Below are positions 6,981 through 13,846 of a DNA stretch of 21,345 nt, one piece after another (within the stretch, counting starts at the first letter, position 1; each line of letters begins with the position of its first letter). The stretch is from positions 1-21,345 of the forward strand of contig CAZSYM010000041.1 in assembly GCA_964611145.1 (NCBI GenBank), given 5' to 3'. Origin of the DNA: WFQV01 sp964611145. Lineage in GTDB: Bacteria; Bacteroidota; Ignavibacteria; Ignavibacteriales; Melioribacteraceae. The position numbers and the translations under genes are program-made. The notes under the pieces were generated by a model. That model saw nothing but the letters and a program-made list of their open reading frames with translations, was not told the origin of the DNA and did not search any database.

Positions 6981-9344
6981 ATGGTGAAAAAGTCCGTACC
7001 TGAGTTCCCGATTTCAAAGGTTGAAAAATATTATTTGACTCAATCCGAAAAAAAATTAATCTATTGGCCAGAGGAAAAAATTCCGGTAATACAAGTGCCG
7101 AATTTTCCGGAGTTAGGACGTCTTACGGCGCTCCGTTTTATCGAATGGATACAGCAGAATCCGAACGGTGTTATATCTTTGCCTACGGGAAAAACGCCGG
7201 AACACTTTATTAAATGGTCGGCGCATTTCTTAAAAAATTGGGACACCGCCGATGTTCGGAATCAAATGAAAAAAGTCGGAATTGACCCAAGTAAGCGCCC
7301 GAGTCTCGAAAATATTCGTTTTGTGCAAATTGATGAATTTTATCCGATTAATGCATATCAACACAATAGCTTTTTTTACTATATCCAAAAATTTTATGTT
7401 AAGAATTTGGGTATAGACCCTTCCAAAGCTTTGTTTATCAATGTAAACGAGATAGGAACGGCGGAGGGGCTTCCTTTGAACATAATTTTTCCCGATGGCG
7501 TTGTGGATTTATCCCTGCGCACTCGCTATGCAAGCAATCGTGCCGAACGCTTACAAAAGGAGACGATTGAAATAGTGGACGAGTTTTGTACGAATTACGA
7601 AAAGAAAATTCGCGAAATGGGCGGAATAGGATTTTTCCTCGGCGGTATTGGTCCCGACGGGCACATTGGCTTTAACGTTCGTGGAAGCGACCATTATTCG
7701 ACTACCCGATTGACGAAAACAAATTATGAAACTCAAGCTGCTGCAGCGACGGACTTGGGCGGTATAGAGGTGGCACGCAACAGACTCGTAATTACAATAG
7801 GGTTGGACACTATTACTTACAATAAAGATGCGACGGCAATAATTATTGCCGCGGGCGAGGCGAAGGCTAATATTGTGAGGGATTCCATTCAGAGCGAAAT
7901 GTCTAACAAGTATCCTGCGTCCGTTTTGCAGAAATTAAAGAATGCAAAGTTTTATTTGACAAATGGTGCCGCCATTCGCTTGCCCGAACGACGCTATGCG
8001 GAATTGCAAAAGGAGAAAAAATTATCGAACACCGCAGTTGAACGGGCGATTATCAATCTTTCTTACAATTCCAAGAAGGCTTTGAAAGAGTTAACGGATG
8101 CCGATTATAACAAGGATAAATTTACCAAGCTGGCAAAAAAGCGCACGGGAAAAAGCGCCGAAGAGCTTGGAAATATGGTCCGCAAAAACGTTCTGAGGCG
8201 TTTCGAAAAAGGAATGAAAATGCTCGAAGGCGAACGCTTCCTCCATACTGCTCCGCATCATGACGATATTATGCTCGGCTATTTGCCGTATATCAATCAT
8301 CTTGTAAGAACACATCTGAACAAGCATCACTTTGTCTATATGACCAGTGGGTTTACGGCTGTAACAAATGCTTATATGCTCGAATTGATGGAGGATTTGA
8401 AATATCACATGGACGCCGGTTATTTCGATAAAAGGTTCTCGCAGAACTATTTCGACCCAAATTTTATTGAAGGAAGGAACCGCGACGTCAATCTTTATTT
8501 GGATGGAATAGCACGGCATAGTCATAGCCTCAAAGCGGAGGCTATATCCCGCAGAATGCTTAGGAATCTTATTGAAATTTACGAGGAAGATAACGTAACG
8601 TATTTGAGAGATAGAGTTGATGAATTAATAAATTATTTCAAAACGCAATATCCCGGAAAGAAGGACATTACACACGTTCAAAAACTTAAGGGTATGTTGC
8701 GAGAATGGGAAGTGGAAGTGCTGTGGGGCTTTTTCGGTTTCAGCGTGGATAATGTTTCCCATCTCAGGTTGGGTTTTTATCAAGGAAATATTTTCACGGA
8801 AAACCCCGAGTTAAATCGCGATGTTCTTCCGATTTACCATTTGATTAAGAAATTCAAGCCGACTGTTATTACCGTGGCTCTTGACCCCGAGGGGAGCGGT
8901 CCCGATACGCATTACAAGGTTATGCAAGCGATAACCGAAGCATTGAGACTTTATGAGAAAGACGCTGATGTTTCCAAGATAAAAATCTGGGGTTACAGAA
9001 ATGTCTGGTACCGCTTCCATCCAGCGGAAGCAAATATCTATGTGCCGGTCAGCTTGAACTCCTTCTCCATTTTGGACGATGCTTTTAAGTATAGCTTCGG
9101 TTCCCAGCGAAATGCAAGTTTCCCCAGCTGGGAATACGACGGACCTTTTTCTCGTTTGGCTCAGAAAATACAAACCGAACAATACGAAATTATAAGAACC
9201 GTTTTGGGGAAAGATTATTTCCTTTGTCATAAAAGCCCCAGAGTGCGGGCGGCAAAGGGAATGGTGTTCATAAAAGAATTAACCGTAAAGGAATTTTACC
9301 AGCATTCGATGAGATTAAAGAAGGTTACGGAAGAAGTTATTTAA
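6981..9344 (+). CDS. Fusion of glucosamine-6-phosphate deaminase-like (NagB) and PIG-L/LmbE deacetylase domains
   Basis: A 787-residue two-domain protein. Residues about 35-335 are a NagB/RpiA/SOL-type sugar-phosphate isomerase/deaminase domain: SLPTGKTPEHF (phosphate loop), IDEFYP with Asp118 (E. coli Asp72), and GPDGHIGFNVRGS with Asp226 and His228 (E. coli Asp141 and His143). The triad glutamate (E. coli Glu148) is Val233, and E. coli Lys160, an allosteric-site residue, aligns with Thr245. After a linker of about 80 residues, residues about 415-780 form a PIG-L deacetylase: APHHDD with His426, Asp428 and Asp429 as metal ligands and base, and a distal His644 in GPDTHYKV. Bacteroidota carry similar NagB/PIG-L fusions. 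Expected role: amino-sugar metabolism, perhaps coupled deacetylation and deamination in the cytoplasm; no signal peptide. The first domain may no longer be a standard deaminase. A TAGGT site precedes the ATG; the gene appears monocistronic, ending at the two-way hairpin. Confidence 0.85.
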   Translation: MVKKSVPEFPISKVEKYYLTQSEKKLIYWPEEKIPVIQVPNFPELGRLTALRFIEWIQQNPNGVISLPTGKTPEHFIKWSAHFLKNWDTADVRNQMKKVGIDPSKRPSLENIRFVQIDEFYPINAYQHNSFFYYIQKFYVKNLGIDPSKALFINVNEIGTAEGLPLNIIFPDGVVDLSLRTRYASNRAERLQKETIEIVDEFCTNYEKKIREMGGIGFFLGGIGPDGHIGFNVRGSDHYSTTRLTKTNYETQAAAATDLGGIEVARNRLVITIGLDTITYNKDATAIIIAAGEAKANIVRDSIQSEMSNKYPASVLQKLKNAKFYLTNGAAIRLPERRYAELQKEKKLSNTAVERAIINLSYNSKKALKELTDADYNKDKFTKLAKKRTGKSAEELGNMVRKNVLRRFEKGMKMLEGERFLHTAPHHDDIMLGYLPYINHLVRTHLNKHHFVYMTSGFTAVTNAYMLELMEDLKYHMDAGYFDKRFSQNYFDPNFIEGRNRDVNLYLDGIARHSHSLKAEAISRRMLRNLIEIYEEDNVTYLRDRVDELINYFKTQYPGKKDITHVQKLKGMLREWEVEVLWGFFGFSVDNVSHLRLGFYQGNIFTENPELNRDVLPIYHLIKKFKPTVITVALDPEGSGPDTHYKVMQAITEALRLYEKDADVSKIKIWGYRNVWYRFHPAEANIYVPVSLNSFSILDDAFKYSFGSQRNASFPSWEYDGPFSRLAQKIQTEQYEIIRTVLGKDYFLCHKSPRVRAAKGMVFIKELTVKEFYQHSMRLKKVTEEVI

Positions 9345-9360
9345 CTTTAACGAGCAAACG

Positions 9361-9389
9361 AAAAACGCCGGTGTCCGACCGGCGTTTTT
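9361..9389. terminator. Bidirectional terminator between convergent genes
   Basis: A perfect 12-bp inverted repeat (AAAAACGCCGGT at 9361-9372 with ACCGGCGTTTTT at 9378-9389) with a 5-base loop. Each strand gives a G+C-rich stem followed by a T run, so it serves both the NagB/PIG-L fusion (plus strand) and proS (minus strand), which converge here. Confidence 0.92.
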
Positions 9390-9411
9390 GTTTTAAAGCT
9401 TTTGGAAAAAA

Positions 9412-11103
9412 TCAGTCTTTCAGAAGCTCTTTTATTTTGTCGGAAATTTCTTCGAGGGCGACGGTAAAACGCTCGCCACTTTTTCTAAGTTTTATTTCCA
9501 CTTTGTTTTCTTTCAAACCTCTTTCGCCCACAATCACTTGAACGGGAATGCCTATTAAATCCGCGTCGTTGAATTTAAAACCGGCCTGCGCATCTATGCG
9601 GTCGTCGTAAAGGACCTCGTAGCCAGCCGCCGAAAGCTCGTCATAGATTTTATCCGCGGCTTTTGCCACCGTTTCTTTTTTCATGTTCAAACCGAGCAGA
9701 TGGACGTCAAACGGTTTTAATGGTCCTTCCCAAATTATTCCGCGGTCGTCATGGTTTTGTTCTATGTAGCACGCAAGCACGCGCTCCACACCTATTCCGT
9801 AGCTTCCCATTATTATGGGGTGGGATTTCCCGCTTTCGTCGAGGAATTCGGCTCCGAGCGCTTCGCTGTATTTTGTTCCCAACTTGAAAATATGTCCCAA
9901 TTCTATTGCTTTGAATACCTCAAGTTCTTTACCGCAACGGATGCATTTTTCTCCGCTTTGCACAACGCGCAAGTCGAAATATTCGATGTTCGGCACGTCC
10001 CGTTGTAAATCGATGCCTCCGATGTGATAATCGTTTTTGTTCGCACCCGAGTACAAATTGTTGGCATCTTTCAGGCGTAAGTCGGCGATAATACGTCCCT
10101 TGAAGCCGATAGGACCTATTGAACCGGCATCCGCACCTGTGATTTCTTTTAGTTCGTCGGGATGTCCCGGACGGACATTGCCGCCCAAAATATTTTCCAA
10201 TTTTGTCTCGTTTACTTCGTCATTGCCCGACATTAAAACGAGTATTGGTTCGTCGTTGTGAATATAGATGCGGGATTTTGCCGTTTGCCTTTCGTTGATT
10301 CCCAAGAATTCACACAATTCATCAATGGATTTTACGTTCGGTGTGTGTATTTCGTATATTTCTTTGCTTTCCGCATCGCGTCCGACGGGTTCTACTACGG
10401 ATTGGGCGACCTCCACGTTTGCCGCATAGCCGCAATGTTCGCAATAAGCCACTGTATCCTCGCCCGCATCGGAGCGAACCATGAATTCTTCCGATTTACT
10501 ACCGCCCATTGCACCGCTGGAAGCACCTACGATAAAATATTTTATTCCGCATCGGTCAAAAATTTTTCTGTAGGCTTTTTCGTGTTTTTCGTAGGACTTG
10601 TCCAAACCTTCCCACGAGGAATCGAAAGAGTAAGCATCTTTCATCAAGAATTGTCTTCCGCGAATTACACCGCTTCTGGGACGTGGTTCGTTCCTAAATT
10701 TCGTTTGAATCTGATACCAAATTTGCGGGAGGTCTTTATACGATTTCAGTGTCCCCTTTGCGTGGTAAGTCATTATTTCCTCGTGAGTGGGAGCAAGGAC
10801 GTAATCGCGATTTTTAACGTGAAACATCGTATCGCCGAAAGCCTCTACTCGACCGGTTTCCTCCCAGATTTCGCGTGGATTTAAGGCTGGCAAGTGAAAT
10901 TCCTGCCCGCCTATTGCGTCCATTTCTTCTCGGATTATTTCGATTATTTTTTTTAGAACCTTGTATCCGAGCGGTAGGAAGGAATAGATGCCCGCCGAAA
11001 GCATTCTTACCATTCCAGAGCGAACCATTAAAATGTGGCTGGGAATTACGGCATCTGCCGGAGTTTCTTTTAGCGTGGGAATAAAATATTTACTGAGTCT
11101 CAT
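9412..11103 (-). CDS. proS: Prolyl-tRNA synthetase, bacterial type
   Basis: A 563-residue class II synthetase that charges tRNA(Pro) with proline (E. coli ProS: 572). Domains in order: N-terminal catalytic half with motif 1 region (GGQEFHLPALNPREIW, from about residue 65) and motif 2 (RNEPRPRSGVIRGRQF, from 138); the bacterial editing insertion (about 225-405), which clears mischarged alanine, with the conserved lysine in TAKSRIYI; catalytic motif 3 (GSYGIGVERVLA, about 440); and the C-terminal anticodon-binding domain (about 460-563). Two cysteine pairs (CEHC, CIRC) flank the insertion. The gene has no GGAG site; the ATG is preceded by GCAAAAAA and, just upstream, a TATAAA box (see the promoter entry). 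It lies 78 bases after mlaD on the same strand, so it may be the last gene of that transcript or be independently started. Confidence 0.96.
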   Translation of the reverse strand: MRLSKYFIPTLKETPADAVIPSHILMVRSGMVRMLSAGIYSFLPLGYKVLKKIIEIIREEMDAIGGQEFHLPALNPREIWEETGRVEAFGDTMFHVKNRDYVLAPTHEEIMTYHAKGTLKSYKDLPQIWYQIQTKFRNEPRPRSGVIRGRQFLMKDAYSFDSSWEGLDKSYEKHEKAYRKIFDRCGIKYFIVGASSGAMGGSKSEEFMVRSDAGEDTVAYCEHCGYAANVEVAQSVVEPVGRDAESKEIYEIHTPNVKSIDELCEFLGINERQTAKSRIYIHNDEPILVLMSGNDEVNETKLENILGGNVRPGHPDELKEITGADAGSIGPIGFKGRIIADLRLKDANNLYSGANKNDYHIGGIDLQRDVPNIEYFDLRVVQSGEKCIRCGKELEVFKAIELGHIFKLGTKYSEALGAEFLDESGKSHPIIMGSYGIGVERVLACYIEQNHDDRGIIWEGPLKPFDVHLLGLNMKKETVAKAADKIYDELSAAGYEVLYDDRIDAQAGFKFNDADLIGIPVQVIVGERGLKENKVEIKLRKSGERFTVALEEISDKIKELLKD

Positions 11104-11111
11104 TTTTTTGC

Positions 11112-11139
11112 TTTATAAATTTTGAATAATGAAGTGCAA
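11112..11139 (-). promoter_or_regulatory. Possible proS promoter giving a very short leader
   Basis: On the minus strand TTGCAC (11139-11134) and TATAAA (11117-11112) are spaced by 16 bases, and the proS ATG follows 8 bases after the second box. Transcription would start at or next to the ATG, so the message would be leaderless or nearly so. The first box matches the consensus poorly, and the gap is A+T-rich, which makes chance matches likely. Confidence 0.35.
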
Positions 11140-11181
11140 AGATAATAAATGAGACTCTTAATTAAAATTCTGAAATACCAA

Positions 11182-12231
11182 TTATTTCTTCCCGGCGGGC
11201 ACTGTTTCGATTCTTTTTTCGAGCTCTTTCAACTCGCGAATCTTTTGCTGAAGTCGTTCGCTTTGAATTTTTATGGAATCGAGTTTCCTCTGTATTTCCC
11301 GTTCGTATTGAGGTATTTTCCAATAACCGCGTTTTTCGAAATAGCTCTTGAACAACCAATTATGTTTTAGAGCCTCCATGTTTTCCGCGAAAGCCAGCGC
11401 TCCCTCCTTCGTATTGCGAGCTGTAACTACCAGATTGTTTATCACCGCTTTTATTGAATCGTAAGCGCTACGGTCGGAAATAAGGGCACCCAAAACGCCT
11501 TGCCCTCTCTTCACTTTATCCACAAGCAAGCGAATATCCGCCACGGAGCTGTCCACGTTGTTTACTATATCCGCCACGCCGCTACCTGTTTTCACGATAA
11601 AGTCCGTTATCTCGGAAAGTCTTTTTGTGATTTCCAAAAGGCTCGTATCTGCCGAGGCGACAATATGAACCGAGGCTCTGTAAAGCTCGTCGTCGTTGAC
11701 CAATTTCCCTATCGTGCCTTTACCTCTGTTCACTTTCTTCATAATTTCCGAGAGATTTTTTGTTAAGTTTTGTAAATATCCCACCATCCCTTGTGTTTTT
11801 TCTATCACTTTGGCAATGCTAAGAGGTTCTTTCGAAGGGATAATGCCTCCGTTTTTAACCACTTCTACATTCGGGGAACCCGGAGAAATACTGACTATCT
11901 TGCTTCCTATTAAACCTTCGGTTTCTATGTAAGCGCGGCTGTCGAGACGTATAAATTGTTGCAGTTCCTTTTTTACTCGCATTACCACCTCGACACGGCC
12001 GGTAGTATCGGGAACGAGATGTATGTCGCTGACATTGCCGATTTTTAAGCCGCTCAGACGCACCGATGCACCTTTTCTCAAACCGGCAACGTCCTTAAAG
12101 TAGGTTTTTACATAAACATTCTCCGTAAAGAGGGATTCCTTATTGCCTATTAAAAAGACGGCTAAGACGATAAGAACCGTCCCGATAAAGATAAAAATTC
12201 CTAACTTGGCGCCTTCGAGATGTTTTAACAT
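11182..12231 (-). CDS. mlaD: MlaD-type MCE-domain substrate-binding protein
   Basis: A 349-residue inner-membrane-anchored protein of the Mla/Mce lipid transporter. One membrane helix (about 10-29) is followed by the MCE domain (about 38-115: TYFKDVAGLRKGASVRLSGLKIG, then the lipid-pore region GLIGSKIVSISPGSP). A long helical part contains two related units, KVNRGKGTIGKLVNDDELY (from 166) and KVKRGQGVLGALISDRSAYD (from 239), then HNWLFKSYFEKRGYW, which is common in MCE proteins, and a charged coiled coil (about 308-342). It is longer than E. coli MlaD (183 residues), as usual outside proteobacteria. Its CGGAGTTTGAAATG start region lies 11 bases after the mlaF stop. With MlaE and MlaF it should move phospholipids between the inner membrane and periplasm; no MlaA, MlaB or MlaC is nearby. 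Confidence 0.88.
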   Translation of the reverse strand: MLKHLEGAKLGIFIFIGTVLIVLAVFLIGNKESLFTENVYVKTYFKDVAGLRKGASVRLSGLKIGNVSDIHLVPDTTGRVEVVMRVKKELQQFIRLDSRAYIETEGLIGSKIVSISPGSPNVEVVKNGGIIPSKEPLSIAKVIEKTQGMVGYLQNLTKNLSEIMKKVNRGKGTIGKLVNDDELYRASVHIVASADTSLLEITKRLSEITDFIVKTGSGVADIVNNVDSSVADIRLLVDKVKRGQGVLGALISDRSAYDSIKAVINNLVVTARNTKEGALAFAENMEALKHNWLFKSYFEKRGYWKIPQYEREIQRKLDSIKIQSERLQQKIRELKELEKRIETVPAGKK

Positions 12232-12242
12232 TTCAAACTCCG

Positions 12243-12995
12243 TTAAGCGTTTATTAATTCGTGGCTAAAAAAATTACGAAGGAACAAATCATCCGAATGA
12301 GTAAGTTCTTCTATTGTTCCGTGATAAGCTATTTCACCGTCTTTCAGGAATATTGCACGGTCGGCGATGATTTCCGCGCAGATCAAATCGTGGGTTACGA
12401 TAATTGATGTCATCTCCAATTTTTCTTGCAGGTCTCTAATCAGCACGCTTATTTCCTTGGAGGTAAGGGGATCTAAACCGGTTGTAGGCTCGTCGTAGAA
12501 CATTATTTCAGGTTCGGTAATTATACTGCGCGCCAGTCCGATGCGCTTTCGCATACCTCCCGAAAGTTCCGATGGCATTTTTTCCGAAGCCTCCGCTAAT
12601 CCGACCATTTCCAGTGCGTTCATTATTTTTTCTTCGATTGTTTTCTCGTCGAAGTCGAAATTTCTTTTCAAAGGGAAAGCAAGATTTTCTTTTACTGTCA
12701 TCGAGTCGTAAAGAGCGCCGCTTTGAAATAGAAATCCCGTTCTCTTACGAAGTCGGTTCAGTTCTTTAATTGAGAGGGAAAAAATATTTTGTCCGAAAAG
12801 GAAAACCTCCCCCTTGTCGGGTTTCATTAATCCTATCGAGCATTTCAAGAGAACGCTTTTACCGGTACCGCTTCTTCCGAAAACCACGAGATTTTCTCCT
12901 CGCTCCACCTCGAGCGAAATGCCGTTCAAAACGACATGCCCGTCGAATTGCTTGGTTAATCGTTTTATCCTAACTATTTTTTCTAACTCGGCCAT
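12243..12995 (-). CDS. mlaF: MlaF-type ABC transporter ATPase
   Basis: A 250-residue ABC ATPase that powers the lipid transporter, on the cytoplasmic face of MlaE. All elements are present: Walker A GRSGTGKS (40-47), Q-loop Gln91 in FLFQSGALYDSMTV, signature LSGGMRKR (144 onward), Walker B IMFYDEP (164 onward) and the switch histidine in VTHD (His202). The GALYDSMTV stretch after the Q-loop is typical of the MlaF/MKL group. The start codon lies inside the last codons of mlaE (13-base overlap), with no separate ribosome binding site, so translation is coupled to mlaE. Confidence 0.93.
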   Translation of the reverse strand: MAELEKIVRIKRLTKQFDGHVVLNGISLEVERGENLVVFGRSGTGKSVLLKCSIGLMKPDKGEVFLFGQNIFSLSIKELNRLRKRTGFLFQSGALYDSMTVKENLAFPLKRNFDFDEKTIEEKIMNALEMVGLAEASEKMPSELSGGMRKRIGLARSIITEPEIMFYDEPTTGLDPLTSKEISVLIRDLQEKLEMTSIIVTHDLICAEIIADRAIFLKDGEIAYHGTIEELTHSDDLFLRNFFSHELINA

Positions 12996-13786
12996 ATCAA
13001 GAGTGTTAATTTAACCAAGACAGCATCAAAGAGTAAAATCAAAAGTGAAGCGATAACTACGGAGTTTGTAGAAGCCTTCCCAACGCCTTCCGTGCCTCCT
13101 TCCGCCGTAAATCCTTTGTATGAACCTACGAGTCCCACAATATAACCGAAAACGAATGTTTTGAGAATACCCGGGATAAAGTCGCTGAAGTGCAGTGCAT
13201 CTATTACTACAGTTCTGTAGTATTCAAAACTCATGCTTTGACTAATAATAACGGCTATGTAAGAACCCGCAAGCGCCAGGACGATTACGTAGACGGTTAA
13301 GAGAGGAAGAATCATGGTCGTAGCGATAATTCGTGTAACAACCAGATATTTGAAAGGATTCACAGCCGAGACCTCCATTGCGTCTATTTGTTCTGTAACG
13401 CGCATGGAGCCGAGCTCCGCTCCGATTCCCGAACTTACGCGCCCCGCAAAGATAAGCGCCGTAATTACGGGGGCAAGTTCACGCACGATTGAAATGGCAA
13501 CTATTCCCGGTAAGTAATCGGAAGCTCCCACCTGTTCGAATACCGGCTGGCTTTGGAGCGCCATTACAAGCCCGATTATAAATCCCGTGATGCTTACAAT
13601 CGGGAATGTTCGCACTCCTAATTCCAACATGTGTTTCTTGACTTCCTCGACGTCGTAAGGGGGAATGAAAACTTGTTTTAGGAATTCCCAGCTAAAAATC
13701 GCGAGTCCCGACAACGTGGCGAAAAAGTTGTAAATTTTCTCCGAAGAATCGAGACGCTTTTTAAATATTGGCTTAGGAATGTCCAT
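12983..13786 (-). CDS. mlaE: MlaE-type lipid ABC transporter permease
   Basis: A 267-residue inner-membrane permease of the MlaE family, first gene of mlaE-mlaF-mlaD. After an N-terminal amphipathic part it has about five hydrophobic segments (for example 63-80, 155-175, 211-230, 245-265). The family signature is clear in the middle: ELAPVITALIFAGRVSSGIGAE and GSMRVTEQIDAMEVSAVNP, the loop that contacts the ATPase. It is preceded by a 60-base A+T-rich gap from the kinase gene with no GGAG site before the ATG (TTTTAATTCATG). The complex would handle phospholipid traffic for the outer membrane; import or export direction cannot be inferred. Confidence 0.93.
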   Translation of the reverse strand: MDIPKPIFKKRLDSSEKIYNFFATLSGLAIFSWEFLKQVFIPPYDVEEVKKHMLELGVRTFPIVSITGFIIGLVMALQSQPVFEQVGASDYLPGIVAISIVRELAPVITALIFAGRVSSGIGAELGSMRVTEQIDAMEVSAVNPFKYLVVTRIIATTMILPLLTVYVIVLALAGSYIAVIISQSMSFEYYRTVVIDALHFSDFIPGILKTFVFGYIVGLVGSYKGFTAEGGTEGVGKASTNSVVIASLLILLFDAVLVKLTLLIWPS

Positions 13787-13846
13787 GAATTAAAATTTGC
13801 TTTTAATAATTTTTAAAGATAGTAAAAGGAGAGAAATTTTGTCGCT

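Noticed and set aside
10258..10884. Long open frame opposite proS (208 codons)
   Set aside because: It lies entirely within the prolyl-tRNA synthetase gene, has no recognisable motif and no credible ribosome binding site; it is a shadow of codon bias.
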